The notes beneath the pieces are model-generated. The model saw nothing but the letters and a program-made list of their open reading frames with translations. It was not told where the DNA came from and made no database searches. DNA of 64,000 bases from Niabella drilacis (GTDB taxonomy: Bacteria > Bacteroidota > Bacteroidia > Chitinophagales > Chitinophagaceae). The position numbers were made by a program, and so were the translations under genes. Of this stretch, positions 45,047 through 54,679 are shown piece by piece. Position 1 is the first letter of the stretch. Every line of letters starts with the position of its first letter. The DNA lies in NCBI RefSeq assembly GCF_900101395.1, contig NZ_FMZO01000018.1, forward strand, positions 1 through 64,000, in the 5' to 3' direction.

Positions 45047-46498
45047 ATGGGAGTCATCATCGGGAGAGCAGAAGAAGCCCAGCTCCTCTCAGACATTGCA
45101 GGCACACCAGAGGCAGAACTGGTAGCCATTTATGGAAGAAGACGGATCGGTAAGACCTACCTGGTTCATAACTTTTTCGAAAACGACATCCTCTTTGAGG
45201 TGTCCGGCCTGCACAACGCCTCCCTGCAGGAACAACTGGAAAATTTTAAAGACTGCCTCCTGAAAACGGTTCCCGGAAAGAAGATACCGATACCAGGGAA
45301 CTGGCTGCAGGCATTTCAGCAGCTCATTAAATATATTCAACCTCAAATAAAAAAAAGGAAGAAGGTCCTCTTCTTTGATGAGTTTCCCTGGATGGATTCG
45401 CCCCGGTCCGGCTTTATGCCGGCCTTTGAGAACTTCTGGAACAGCTGGGCCTCCCGGCAAAAAAATCTTATTGTGATCATTTGCGGCTCTGCCGCTTCCT
45501 GGATGATCCGCAGGGTGGTGCAAAACAAAGGCGGCCTGCACAACCGGATCACCCGTCAGATACGCCTGCGGCCCTTTTCCCTGGCGGAAACCGAAGCTTT
45601 TTTCCGCGCGCAGCACGTTACACTGGACCGGTACCAGGTACTGCAACTGTACATGGCAATGGGCGGCGTGCCCCAGTACCTGAAGCAGGTAAAGCGCGGC
45701 GAAAGCGCTGTGCAGGCAATTGACCGGGTCTGCTTTTCAAAAGACAGCTACCTGGCCAATGAATTCAATAATCTTTATCGTTCCCGTTTCGACAGCGCCC
45801 AGCATCATATCGCTATTGTAAAAGCACTTGCAGGAAAACCCTCGGGGCTGACCAGAAACGAGATCATCGATACACTGCGGTTATCATCCGGCGGGGGTAT
45901 TACACAAACGCTTGATGAGCTGGCAGAATCCGGCTTTATTACATCCTATGTACCATTTGGGAAAACGGTCAAGAACGGTATTTACAAACTAACGGATGAG
46001 TATTCACTGTTCTACCTGAAATTTATTGCCGCCAACAAAAAAACCGGCAGGGGCACCTGGCTCAAACTGTTCAATACCGCATCCTGGAAAAGCTGGAGCG
46101 GCTATGCTTTTGAAGCCATTTGCCAGAAGCACCTGGAACAGCTAAAGGCAGCCCTGGGCATTTCCGGCATATATACCAAAGACAGTATCTGGAGAAGCAG
46201 GGCAGCAGCAACAGCCCGGAAGAGCGCACAGATCGATCTTGTCATGGACCGCAGCGACCGTTGCATTAACCTTTTTGAAATGAAGTTCTCCGCCAAAACG
46301 TTTGTGCTTACAAAAGCATACCTTTCGGAGCTCTTAAACAAACAGGAACTTTTTATTGAACATACAGGTACAAGAAAAACAGTATTCCTGGGTATGATGA
46401 CCACTTACGGGATCAGGAATACGGAAGACTTTGCCGGTATCATCCAGCACCAGCTCTCCATGGATGTATTGTTCCGTCCGGTTCAGCCGGCGCTCTAA
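45047..46498 (+). CDS. ATPase with C-terminal PD-(D/E)XK-like DUF234 domain
   Basis: The protein has 483 residues. The AAA-type P-loop reads ELVAIYGRRRIGKTYLVHNF, Walker B is VLFFDEFPWMDS, and sensor-type motifs VIICGSAASWM and FSLAETEAFF follow. A winged-helix segment lies near 265-310. The C-terminal domain has IDLVMDR (Asp397) and NLFEMKFS (Glu411, Lys413), the D...ExK pattern of PD-(D/E)XK nucleases, as in DUF234 proteins. The biological role of this family is not established. Two related palindromes lie upstream, and the stop overlaps the convergent ABC gene by 4 bp. Confidence 0.85.
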   Translation: MGVIIGRAEEAQLLSDIAGTPEAELVAIYGRRRIGKTYLVHNFFENDILFEVSGLHNASLQEQLENFKDCLLKTVPGKKIPIPGNWLQAFQQLIKYIQPQIKKRKKVLFFDEFPWMDSPRSGFMPAFENFWNSWASRQKNLIVIICGSAASWMIRRVVQNKGGLHNRITRQIRLRPFSLAETEAFFRAQHVTLDRYQVLQLYMAMGGVPQYLKQVKRGESAVQAIDRVCFSKDSYLANEFNNLYRSRFDSAQHHIAIVKALAGKPSGLTRNEIIDTLRLSSGGGITQTLDELAESGFITSYVPFGKTVKNGIYKLTDEYSLFYLKFIAANKKTGRGTWLKLFNTASWKSWSGYAFEAICQKHLEQLKAALGISGIYTKDSIWRSRAAATARKSAQIDLVMDRSDRCINLFEMKFSAKTFVLTKAYLSELLNKQELFIEHTGTRKTVFLGMMTTYGIRNTEDFAGIIQHQLSMDVLFRPVQPAL

Positions 46499-47256
46499 CC
46501 CTCCCTCAGGTGCTTACCCGTAAGATGAATAAACACATCTTCCAGGTTTGCCTTTTTTACTTCCCTGGGGCGTTCAAACCCCGTTGCTACCAGGTTATCA
46601 ATTAACCGGTCCGGTGTATCCAGTGCCACAATAGCACCCGAGTCAATGATAGCGATCCGGTTACAGAGGTATTCGGCTTCATCCATATAATGCGTGGTAA
46701 GAATAATAGTGGTGCCTGCTGTATTGATGTTCCGGATCAGCTCCCACAGGTTCCTGCGCGCCTGCGGATCCAGGCCGGTAGTGGGCTCGTCCAGGAATAT
46801 GATCCGGGGCTTGTTGATCAGCGTGGTGGCAACGGAGAACCGCTGCTTCTGTCCGCCGCTCAGGTCTTTGAACTTTGCCCGGGCCTTCTCTTCCAGGTTC
46901 ACCATTTTCAACAACTCCATTGCATGCACCCGCTGATTGTACAGGCCGGCAAAAAGCTCAACCAGCTGTACCAGGTTCAGACCCGGATAATACCCGCTGG
47001 CCTGGAGCTGCACGCCAATAACCTCCTTGATCCGGTCCGGGTCCCGGTCCAGGTCATAACCCGCCACCACTACGCTCCCTCCCGTTTTCGGGCGCAGCGT
47101 TTCAATAATTTCCAGCGTGGTGGACTTGCCTGCTCCGTTGGGGCCCAGTAACCCGAAGACCTCACCTTCCTGCACTTCAAATGAAATACCTTTTACCGCC
47201 CTGAACTGATCATAATCCTTTACAAGATCATGTACGGAAATAATAGGAGTTGTCAT
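46495..47256 (-). CDS. ABC transporter ATP-binding protein (ABC-2/DrrA type)
   Basis: The protein has 253 residues with a complete ABC cassette: Walker A GLLGPNGAGKSTTLEI, the signature LSGGQKQRFSVA, Walker B IIFLDEPTTGLDPQ and the H-loop TTHYMDEAEYL. The C-terminal stretch (REVKKANLEDVFIHLTGK) is typical of DrrA/ABC-2 type exporters. No permease gene is next to it; the upstream neighbour on the other strand is aspartate kinase. Its membrane partner must be encoded elsewhere. Confidence 0.92.
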   Translation of the reverse strand: MTTPIISVHDLVKDYDQFRAVKGISFEVQEGEVFGLLGPNGAGKSTTLEIIETLRPKTGGSVVVAGYDLDRDPDRIKEVIGVQLQASGYYPGLNLVQLVELFAGLYNQRVHAMELLKMVNLEEKARAKFKDLSGGQKQRFSVATTLINKPRIIFLDEPTTGLDPQARRNLWELIRNINTAGTTIILTTHYMDEAEYLCNRIAIIDSGAIVALDTPDRLIDNLVATGFERPREVKKANLEDVFIHLTGKHLREG

Positions 47257-47316
47257 GGCGCTAAAACTACAAATAAGTTGGCAAAAAAGGACGACCTTCG
47301 CTGCAAAACAAAAAAG

Positions 47317-48582
47317 ATGAAGGTGTATAAATTCGGAGGAGCCTCTGTGAACAGTGCAGAACGGATCTCAAATGTTGCAGCGATCCTGGAGCGTTTCTCC
47401 GATGACGACCTGGTGATCGTGATCTCTGCAATGGGCAAAACTACCAATGCCCTGGAAAAAGTAGTGCAGGCTTTTTATGCAGAAAAAAAGGAGGAGGCCC
47501 TGCAGCTTTTTGATGAAATAAAACGGCAACACCTTACCACTGCCAAATACCTGCTGGTTACCCATTACCTGGCCTGCGAAGCCCGGCTGCGCGATTGCTT
47601 TACCGAAGTGGAATGGATGCTGCATGATGCGCCTGTACGTGAATTTGATTATTACTATGACCAGGTAGTAAGTGTTGGAGAACTACTGGCCACCTGCATA
47701 GTAAGCTTTTACCTTTCCGAGCGGGGCATTCAAAATGAATGGGTGGACGTACGCGATATTTTCCGCACTGATGATAATTTCAGGGATGCCAATATCAACT
47801 GGGCATTCACCCAACAACAGGTAGACCGCTATATCCAGCCCCTGGTTCAGCAGAAGAAATGGATCATTACCCAGGGATTCATCGGCGCTACTGACGAAAA
47901 CGAAAGCACCACACTGGGACGCGAAGGCAGCGATTATTCTGCAGCCCTTTTTGCAAATATGCTCAACGCAGCAAGCCTCACGATCTGGAAAGACGTGGAA
48001 AGCGTAATGAGCGCCGATCCCAAACAGATACCCGATGCCGTTCCGATCCATTCACTCAGCTATAATGAAGTGATCGAAATGGCCTACTACGGCGCCCAGG
48101 TGATCCATCCCAAAACCATTAAGCCCCTGCAGAACAAGAACATTCCGCTCTACGTAAAATGTTTCCTGGATGCCGACCTGCCCGGAACCATTATTCATAA
48201 CAGTGTCAATAAAGACCTGCCGCCGATCATTGTTATAAAAGAGAACCAGGTGATGATGGAGTTGAAAACAAAAGACTTTTCTTTTGTGGGAGATGCCCAT
48301 GCCTACCAGCTGTATCAATGGTTCAACGAACATTCGCTGCGCCCCACGCTTACACAAAACGGGGCCATCAGTCTCATCTTTGCTTTTGACAACTGGGAGG
48401 AAAAGATCAGCCGGTTCTCATCGGCTGCTGCCGGGATGTTTGACGTGCATGTAACCCCCGGGTTAACGCTCACCACCATCCGGCATTACAACCAGGCAGC
48501 GCTGGACCGGTATATCAACAACAAAGAAATGCTTGTAAAACAACAAACCCAGCGGAATATAAGGGTGCTGCATCGTTCATAA
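47317..48582 (+). CDS. aspartate kinase (monofunctional)
   Basis: The protein has 421 residues from ATG 47317; a longer frame upstream overlaps the divergent ABC gene and is unlikely. The start VYKFGGASVNSAERI is the kinase signature (Ala where Thr is common). SVGELLATCIVSFYL, TTLGREGSDYSAALFA and AYYGAQVIHPKTIKP define the family. The C-terminal part is ACT-like. It phosphorylates aspartate for lysine, threonine and methionine synthesis. No homoserine dehydrogenase domain is fused. Confidence 0.93.
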   Translation: MKVYKFGGASVNSAERISNVAAILERFSDDDLVIVISAMGKTTNALEKVVQAFYAEKKEEALQLFDEIKRQHLTTAKYLLVTHYLACEARLRDCFTEVEWMLHDAPVREFDYYYDQVVSVGELLATCIVSFYLSERGIQNEWVDVRDIFRTDDNFRDANINWAFTQQQVDRYIQPLVQQKKWIITQGFIGATDENESTTLGREGSDYSAALFANMLNAASLTIWKDVESVMSADPKQIPDAVPIHSLSYNEVIEMAYYGAQVIHPKTIKPLQNKNIPLYVKCFLDADLPGTIIHNSVNKDLPPIIVIKENQVMMELKTKDFSFVGDAHAYQLYQWFNEHSLRPTLTQNGAISLIFAFDNWEEKISRFSSAAAGMFDVHVTPGLTLTTIRHYNQAALDRYINNKEMLVKQQTQRNIRVLHRS

Positions 48583-48598
48583 CAGGAGGTTTTTACGC

Positions 48599-49798
48599 CT
48601 ACTCTCCGTTAACAGCAATGGTTTGGACCATCTTTTTAGCAACCGGTTTTTCCCGCAAAATAGCCGGGGACCAGGCGGGCATTTTTTCCAGTTTTGACAA
48701 CAGCACTTTATCAAAATAGTCATCCACTCCGCCCTTCAGGATCTTGAAGTTAACAGGACTTCCATCTTTATCAATGATAAACTCCAGCTGTACATAAGCA
48801 TGCGTTACGCTATCCGGCAACGCCTTTACCATTTCAGCGCCCACGCGCTTTACATATTCCGAAAATGCAGCGGCGCCACCGGGGTACTCCGGCCATTTGG
48901 CTACGGCATCGGCTATAAAATCCACTTTCCGGTGGCTGGGAACAAAATCCGATTTAGGGCGTTGCTTGGGCTGGAACCGGGGCGCCAGCACCGGCGCATC
49001 GTTGATCACATACTCGCCATTATCCTTTGTCATCACCACCGGCAGCTGCTTGTGCTGTTCAAAATATTCAAACGCCTCCTCCAGCTTTACGTTAAGCGCC
49101 TTGTAGGAAGGATCCGCCTCCAGCATCTTATTCAGATACTCATAGCTTCGCTTTACACTGTAATTGATCGGGAATATATGAACGGGTATATAATCCAGCC
49201 CGGCGCTTTTAGCTCCGGCCGTCAGGAGGTACAATTCGTCGATCTGGTCATTTTTAATAGGGATACATCCCACGGTAGCACATCCCCCGTGTATAAAAAT
49301 ATCCCCTCCCGGCTTTGCCTGGTCGGAAAGGATCCGGTCAGATGCGTTGGGATAATTCAGACCCAGCGATAAATAATAGGTGCTATTGGGGTTAAACTCG
49401 TTGATATAATAAAAGCCTTCCGGCACCTGGTAATCGCCCTCAAACCTTTTGGGGCCCAAGGAACCGGCCAGGGCGCACACCTTGTAAATCTTCAGGAGTT
49501 TGTATTCGTCTTTTATCGAATTCTTTACCCACACTTCCAGCTGACTGTCGTACTTGAACGAGCGGAGGTATACATATTTGGCAGGCCAGTCGAGCCCTTT
49601 CAGTTTAAAAAGATTCTTCAGGTATTCCCCCTTCTTCTGGAAGGACTCTTTAGGGCGGGGCAAACTGGTTTGCGCATCAAAAAAAGCGCCGTATGATACC
49701 GGCGGCGTATAAGAATTCTGTGCAGAGCTGAATATAGAAAATGTAAAAATGCTTGCAATAACGAAGTAACCCCTTTTTCCTCTCAGTTTTAAAGCCAT
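48599..49798 (-). CDS. L,D-transpeptidase (YafK-like) fused to a TonB-C-like domain
   Basis: The protein has 399 residues with a signal anchor or peptide near 10-27. The YkuD/YafK catalytic domain at ~70-215 has YYLSLGLNYPNASDRI and the active-site run DIFIHGGCATVGCIPIKND, with the catalytic Cys in VGC. The last ~100 residues (GGAAAFSEYVKRV, YVQLEFIIDKDGSPVNFKIL, MPAWSPAILREKPV) match the TonB C-terminal fold. It acts on peptidoglycan in the periplasm; the TonB-C-like end may anchor it to an outer-membrane partner. It converges with aspartate kinase, 16 bp away. Confidence 0.83.
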   Translation of the reverse strand: MALKLRGKRGYFVIASIFTFSIFSSAQNSYTPPVSYGAFFDAQTSLPRPKESFQKKGEYLKNLFKLKGLDWPAKYVYLRSFKYDSQLEVWVKNSIKDEYKLLKIYKVCALAGSLGPKRFEGDYQVPEGFYYINEFNPNSTYYLSLGLNYPNASDRILSDQAKPGGDIFIHGGCATVGCIPIKNDQIDELYLLTAGAKSAGLDYIPVHIFPINYSVKRSYEYLNKMLEADPSYKALNVKLEEAFEYFEQHKQLPVVMTKDNGEYVINDAPVLAPRFQPKQRPKSDFVPSHRKVDFIADAVAKWPEYPGGAAAFSEYVKRVGAEMVKALPDSVTHAYVQLEFIIDKDGSPVNFKILKGGVDDYFDKVLLSKLEKMPAWSPAILREKPVAKKMVQTIAVNGE

Positions 49799-50076
49799 TT
49801 TAAATCAATAATAATTCCCCGGATCTATGAATCGCCGTTTTAAATATTTATCAATACAGAACCTCAACCGTACCCGCCTTTCACCGCTATATAATAACGA
49901 AAAAAGGAGGCGTATATTTCGGTTAAGCGTTACAAATTATCTACAAATTTAGCTTTTATGTGTTAAAAAATATATAATATATCATTGTTCCCTGAATTTC
50001 ATTCATTTAAAAACGGCTGTAAATTTCGGTGCCGGATGACAGAAGCTTCTTTCAATATCCTATTTTTGAAACCCAA

Positions 50077-51087
50077 ATGATTGATCTACGTTCTGATACC
50101 GTAACACGCCCCACCCCCGGCATGCTGCAGGCTATGATGCAGGCAGCCACCGGAGATGATGTTTTTGGGGAAGACCCCGCTGTTAATGAACTGGAAGCCC
50201 GCTGTGCTGCGATGTTCCGCATGGAGGCTGCGCTTTTTTGTTCCAGCGGTACCCAAACCAACCAGATCGCCATCAAATGTCATACCCAGCCCGGTAACGA
50301 GGTCATCTGCGATGCAGACGCTCATATTTACCAGTACGAAGCGGGGGGCATTGCTTTCAATTCCGGCGCATCGGTCCGTTTGCTGCCCGGTGACCGCGGA
50401 CGTATCACTGCTGCGCAGGTGCTGACCGCCATCAACCCGGACGATGTACACAAACCGGCGAGTACGCTGGTATGCATTGAAAATACCAGTAACCGGGGCG
50501 GTGGAAGCTGTTATGATTTTGAAGAGCTCAAAAAGATACAGGAAGTGTGCCGCGCTCACGGAATGGGCTTTCACCTGGATGGCGCCCGGTTGTTTAACGC
50601 GCTCATCGCCCGCGGGGAAACTGCCGGACAATACGGGACCCTGTTTGACAGTATCTCCGTTTGTTTTTCAAAAGGCCTGGGCTGCCCCGTGGGAAGCGTA
50701 CTGCTGGGAAATAAAACCTTTATTGCAAGGGCACGGCGTTTCCGGAAAGTGCTCGGAGGCGGTATGCGCCAGGCGGGCATCCTTGCGGCCGCGGGAACCT
50801 ACGCCCTGGAGCATCATATTGACCGGCTGCAAACCGATCATCTGCATGCAGCGGCAATTGCCGGGGAACTGCAGCACTGCCATTTTGTTGAAAACCTGTT
50901 ACCCGTAGCAACAAATATCATTATTTTTGAAACAAGGGGCATCACGGCTTCTGACCTGGTTACGAGGCTTGGAGCACAGGGCATTCTTTGCAATGCTGTT
51001 GCTCCCAGCCGCGTCCGTTTTGTACTGCATCTCGATATTACAGAGCGCATGGTACAACAGGTGATCGAAAAGATCCGGTCCATTTAA
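50077..51087 (+). CDS. ltaE: low-specificity L-threonine aldolase
   Basis: The protein has 336 residues from ATG 50077, where the family start [16 protein letters not shown] begins; the frame is open upstream but not family-like. [39 protein letters not shown] and [16 protein letters not shown] (PLP lysine) are the standard motifs. It splits threonine/allo-threonine into glycine and acetaldehyde. It precedes pgi by 21 bp, possibly on one transcript. Confidence 0.93.
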   Translation: MIDLRSDTVTRPTPGMLQAMMQAATGDDVFGEDPAVNELEARCAAMFRMEAALFCSSGTQTNQIAIKCHTQPGNEVICDADAHIYQYEAGGIAFNSGASVRLLPGDRGRITAAQVLTAINPDDVHKPASTLVCIENTSNRGGGSCYDFEELKKIQEVCRAHGMGFHLDGARLFNALIARGETAGQYGTLFDSISVCFSKGLGCPVGSVLLGNKTFIARARRFRKVLGGGMRQAGILAAAGTYALEHHIDRLQTDHLHAAAIAGELQHCHFVENLLPVATNIIIFETRGITASDLVTRLGAQGILCNAVAPSRVRFVLHLDITERMVQQVIEKIRSI

Positions 51088-51108
51088 AAACTACTAAAGA
51101 AAAGAATT

Positions 51109-52758
51109 ATGTTACCAACCCAAAATCCATCCAAAACAAAAAGCTGGAAAAAATTGACCGCTCATTCAGAAACCATGAAGGCGGTACATATGCGGGACCT
51201 GTTTGCCGCCGACGATCAGCGTTTTCAGAAATATTCCCTCAGACATGGAGCGCTGCTCTTCGATTACTCAAAAAACAGGATCACGGATCAAACCCTTCAA
51301 TTACTGGCGGAGCTGGCAAAGGAGGCGCAATTACCGGAGGCCATCCGGGCCATGTTCTCCGGTGCGCTGATCAACCAGACCGAGCAGCGTTCCGTTCTGC
51401 ACATCGCACTCCGGTACTTTGGCAAAGAAGCCATCAACAGCAACGGCGAAAATGTAATGCCTGCGGTACGCAAGGTACAGCAAAAAATGAAGCGCTTTTG
51501 CGAGGCCGTACACAACGGATCGCATGTGGGATACACCGGTAAAAAAATCAAATCCATTGTCAATATCGGCATCGGGGGAAGCGACCTGGGGCCTTTTATG
51601 GTTACCGAAGCCCTGAAGCCTTATACCGTTAAAGGGATAGAAGCCTTTTTTGTTTCAAATGTAGACGGTACGCAGATCACAGAAGTGCTCAAAAAAGTAA
51701 ACCCGGAAACCACGCTATTCCTGATCGCCTCCAAAACCTTTACCACCCAGGAAACCATGACCAATGCACATACAGCCCGGGACTGGTTCTTAAAAAAAGC
51801 CAAAGACATCAAACAGGTCTCCAAACACTTTGCTGCCCTGAGCACGAATGAAAAGGAAGTAAAAAAATTCGGCATCGATACAAAAAATATGTTTGAGTTT
51901 TGGGATTGGGTAGGCGGCCGCTATTCTCTCTGGTCCGCTATCGGTTTATCCATTGCCCTCACCATCGGCTACCACAATTTTGAGGCGCTTCTGAAAGGGG
52001 CTTATGATATTGATGAGCATTTCAAAACCGCTCCGTTTGAGCAGAACATCCCGGTGATCATGGCGCTTATAAGCCTCTGGTATATCAACTTTTTTGGTGC
52101 GCAAACAGAGGCCATCCTTCCCTATGACCAGTATCTTCACCGCTTCCCTGCTTATTTTCAGCAGGGCAATATGGAAAGCAACGGGAAAAGCGTGGACCGG
52201 AACGGGAAAAGAGTGACCTATGCCACCGGGCCGGTGATCTGGGGTGAGCCCGGCACCAACGGGCAGCATGCATTTTACCAGCTCATACACCAGGGCACGC
52301 CTTTGATCCCCTGCGATTTTATTGCCCCGGCACAAACACATAACCCGGTGGGCGATCACCATCAAAAACTATTGAGCAATTTTTTTGCACAGACCGAGGC
52401 CCTGATGAACGGGAAAACGCTGAAAGAGGTAAAAGATGAATTGAAAAAATCGGGCCTCTCCAGGGCAGATACTGACCGCCTGGCACCCTTTAAGGTTTTT
52501 GAAGGCAATAAGCCTACTAATTCCTTCCTGGTAGAGCGGATCACTCCGTTTACCCTGGGGCAACTGATCGCATTATATGAGCACAAGATCTTCGTTCAGG
52601 GAGTGATCTGGGATATTTACAGCTTTGACCAGTGGGGGGTGGAGCTTGGGAAGCAGCTGGCCAACAAGATCCTTCCTGCTTTGGAAGGCGATGCGCCGGT
52701 AACCGGGCACGACAGCAGCACATCCGGCCTGATCAATGCCTACAAAAAGATGCGGTGA
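51109..52758 (+). CDS. pgi: glucose-6-phosphate isomerase
   Basis: The protein has 549 residues, normal length. Signatures present: [43 protein letters not shown] (signature 1) and [14 protein letters not shown] (signature 2). It interconverts glucose-6-phosphate and fructose-6-phosphate in glycolysis and gluconeogenesis. A stem-loop follows 12 bp after the stop. Confidence 0.97.
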   Translation: MLPTQNPSKTKSWKKLTAHSETMKAVHMRDLFAADDQRFQKYSLRHGALLFDYSKNRITDQTLQLLAELAKEAQLPEAIRAMFSGALINQTEQRSVLHIALRYFGKEAINSNGENVMPAVRKVQQKMKRFCEAVHNGSHVGYTGKKIKSIVNIGIGGSDLGPFMVTEALKPYTVKGIEAFFVSNVDGTQITEVLKKVNPETTLFLIASKTFTTQETMTNAHTARDWFLKKAKDIKQVSKHFAALSTNEKEVKKFGIDTKNMFEFWDWVGGRYSLWSAIGLSIALTIGYHNFEALLKGAYDIDEHFKTAPFEQNIPVIMALISLWYINFFGAQTEAILPYDQYLHRFPAYFQQGNMESNGKSVDRNGKRVTYATGPVIWGEPGTNGQHAFYQLIHQGTPLIPCDFIAPAQTHNPVGDHHQKLLSNFFAQTEALMNGKTLKEVKDELKKSGLSRADTDRLAPFKVFEGNKPTNSFLVERITPFTLGQLIALYEHKIFVQGVIWDIYSFDQWGVELGKQLANKILPALEGDAPVTGHDSSTSGLINAYKKMR

Positions 52759-52770
52759 CCATTGTGCGCT

Positions 52771-52819
52771 GCAACCAGCTGACAGCACACTGTTAAAAAG
52801 CAAAGCTGTCAGCTGTTGC
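52771..52819 (+). terminator. stem-loop after pgi, possible terminator
   Basis: GCAACCAGCTGACAGC pairs with GCTGTCAGCTGTTGC through a 15-bp stem with one bulged C and an 18-nt loop. There is no strong U-run after it, so termination is plausible but not certain; it may also be a dispersed repeat. Confidence 0.5.
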
Positions 52820-52871
52820 AACTCCCGGTACCCGAATGTTCCTAAACCGGTATGTTGACCGCAAAAAAGGT

Positions 52872-52879
52872 TATATTTG
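52872..52879 (+). promoter_or_regulatory. possible -7 element of the bifunctional nuclease gene
   Basis: TATATTTG matches TAnnTTTG exactly, 36 bp before the ATG at 52916. TTGACC lies 14 bp upstream (52855), closer than the usual spacing for a -33 element. Confidence 0.45.
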
Positions 52880-52915
52880 CCGGTTAAATACCCCGTATTT
52901 AAGAATTGGTGATAT

Positions 52916-53512
52916 ATGAAAAAAATTGAGTTAGAGATCGTCGCCTTATCACACAGTATTACGCAAACCCACTCATATGCCGTAGTATTGGGAGAAGTGA
53001 ATGGCTTGCGGCGTCTGCCGATCGTGATCGGCGGGTTTGAAGCGCAGGCCATTGCGGTGGCCCTGGAAAAAATGAACCCCAGCCGGCCGTTAACGCACGA
53101 CCTGATGAAGAACTTTCTTGTAGCATTTAATATCGACCTCCATGAGATCATTATTTCAGATCTGCAGGAAGGGATCTTTTTCAGCAAACTCATTTGTTCC
53201 TCTGACCATGACACCGTAGAGATCGACAGCCGCACTTCCGATGCTATTGCCCTCGCAGTACGCTTTGGATGCCCGATTTACACTTATGAGAATATCCTGG
53301 AAACAGCAGGGATCGTGATGGATGAAAAGGGAGAACCGAAGGCCACCAAAGAAGAAGCCGTAGGTGGCACCACCAGTGAGCCCAGCCGGGACGACCTGAA
53401 AGCGCTGAGCCTCGAAGAGCTCAACGTCATGCTGAGCGAAGTGCTGGAAAATGAAGACTATATCCGGGCAATTGCCATACGGGATGAGATCAACAGCCGC
53501 ACCCGGGGATAA
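52916..53512 (+). CDS. bifunctional nuclease (BFN/DUF151) with C-terminal UVR-like motif
   Basis: The protein has 198 residues. The BFN domain at ~1-135 has YAVVLGEVNGLRRLPIVIGGFEAQAIA, RPLTHDLMKNFL and IDSRTSDAIALAVRFGCPIY. The C-terminal ~40 residues (LSEVLENEDYIRAIAIRDEI) resemble the UvrB/UvrC motif, a combination known in Bacteroidota. Bifunctional nucleases cleave DNA and RNA and have been linked to stress responses in plants; the bacterial role is unclear. It precedes ispE by 32 bp. Confidence 0.88.
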   Translation: MKKIELEIVALSHSITQTHSYAVVLGEVNGLRRLPIVIGGFEAQAIAVALEKMNPSRPLTHDLMKNFLVAFNIDLHEIIISDLQEGIFFSKLICSSDHDTVEIDSRTSDAIALAVRFGCPIYTYENILETAGIVMDEKGEPKATKEEAVGGTTSEPSRDDLKALSLEELNVMLSEVLENEDYIRAIAIRDEINSRTRG

Positions 53513-53544
53513 CTGCTCCGGTTCACTATTTATACCGACAAAAA

Positions 53545-54369
53545 GTGGTATTCTTTTCCAATTGCAAAATAAATTTAGGGCTGCATATTATTGCCCGGAG
53601 GCCGGATGGATTTCACGACCTGGAGACGGTTTTTTATCCCCTGCCCATTTATGATGTGCTGGAGCTGCTGCCCGCTGATGAAACAGCGCTGACCCTCCAC
53701 GGGCTTCCCATCCCCGGCAATAAAGAAGACAATAGTGTATGGAGGGCCTGGCACCTGCTGAAACAGGAGCTGCCACAACTCCCCCCCGTCCGGTTCCACC
53801 TGTTAAAAAACATCCCGGCAGGTGCGGGGCTGGGCGCAGGGAGCGCTAACGGAGCAACCGCACTAATAGCGCTGGATCGCTTTTTTAACCTGCAGTTATC
53901 GCAAAAACAGTTATTAAAATACGCCCTGCACCTCGGCAGCGACGCGCCCTTCTTTATCCTCAATACACCCTGCTATGCCACCGGGCGGGGCGAAGCGCTC
54001 CAACCCATTTCACTGGATCTCTCCGGCTACCACCTCGTGTTGGTGAACCCTGGCATCCACATCAGCACCCCCTGGGCGTTTAGCCGCATTATTCCCTCCA
54101 CCCCGGCCCATTCCCTGAAAACGCTTACCGCCCCCCCTCCTTCATGGGAACATTTTGTAACCAATGATTTTGAGCCGCTGGTGTATGAAGCCTATCCCGA
54201 GATCAAAGACATCCGGAACCGGCTAAAAGCCGCGGGAGCCGTATTTGCAGCTATGACAGGGACGGGCAGCACCGTTTTTGGCTTGTTTAAACACCCTCCG
54301 GATATGCCGGTATTCCCGGCTACCTGTTTCATCCGGAGCGTTTCCCTGGATACCCCCCTGCTGCATTGA
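53545..54369 (+). CDS. ispE: 4-diphosphocytidyl-2-C-methyl-D-erythritol kinase
   Basis: The protein has 274 residues. The start codon is GTG (VFFSNCKINLGLHI); no upstream ATG is in frame. GHMP-kinase motifs are ARRPDGFHDLETVFYPL, IPAGAGLGAGSANGATALIAL and MTGTGSTVFGLF. It acts in the non-mevalonate isoprenoid pathway. Length is slightly below the family average but all three motifs are intact. Confidence 0.93.
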   Translation: MVFFSNCKINLGLHIIARRPDGFHDLETVFYPLPIYDVLELLPADETALTLHGLPIPGNKEDNSVWRAWHLLKQELPQLPPVRFHLLKNIPAGAGLGAGSANGATALIALDRFFNLQLSQKQLLKYALHLGSDAPFFILNTPCYATGRGEALQPISLDLSGYHLVLVNPGIHISTPWAFSRIIPSTPAHSLKTLTAPPPSWEHFVTNDFEPLVYEAYPEIKDIRNRLKAAGAVFAAMTGTGSTVFGLFKHPPDMPVFPATCFIRSVSLDTPLLH

Positions 54370-54679
54370 AAGCAGTGATGCGATTCCTGGCCTGGTGCCC
54401 GGTGCTCACGATACCATCATCATCAGGCGGTACGCCTCATTTCCACATTTTCAAATTCGGCATTCTTCAAAACTTTTTGCCCGGCCTGATTTTTAATCCG
54501 CCATTTTCTGTATCTTGCGGCTATGCTTACAGCAGGTACACTTCAACTTCTATTTTTGCGACAGCATCTTGATCTGTTGAACCACTGACATTCTTCAACG
54601 TGGTAAGCTGGCTTTAGCCCGGCAGTTACTTATCTCCTGATTCCTTATTTTTTATTCCTAATTTCTAATTTTTCTGTTT
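54370..54679. other. intergenic region between ispE and rocD
   Basis: This is 310 bp with no supportable gene or RNA. It should carry the rocD promoter. TATTTTTG near 54548 matches TAnnTTTG but no -33 partner is seen. Confidence 0.45.
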
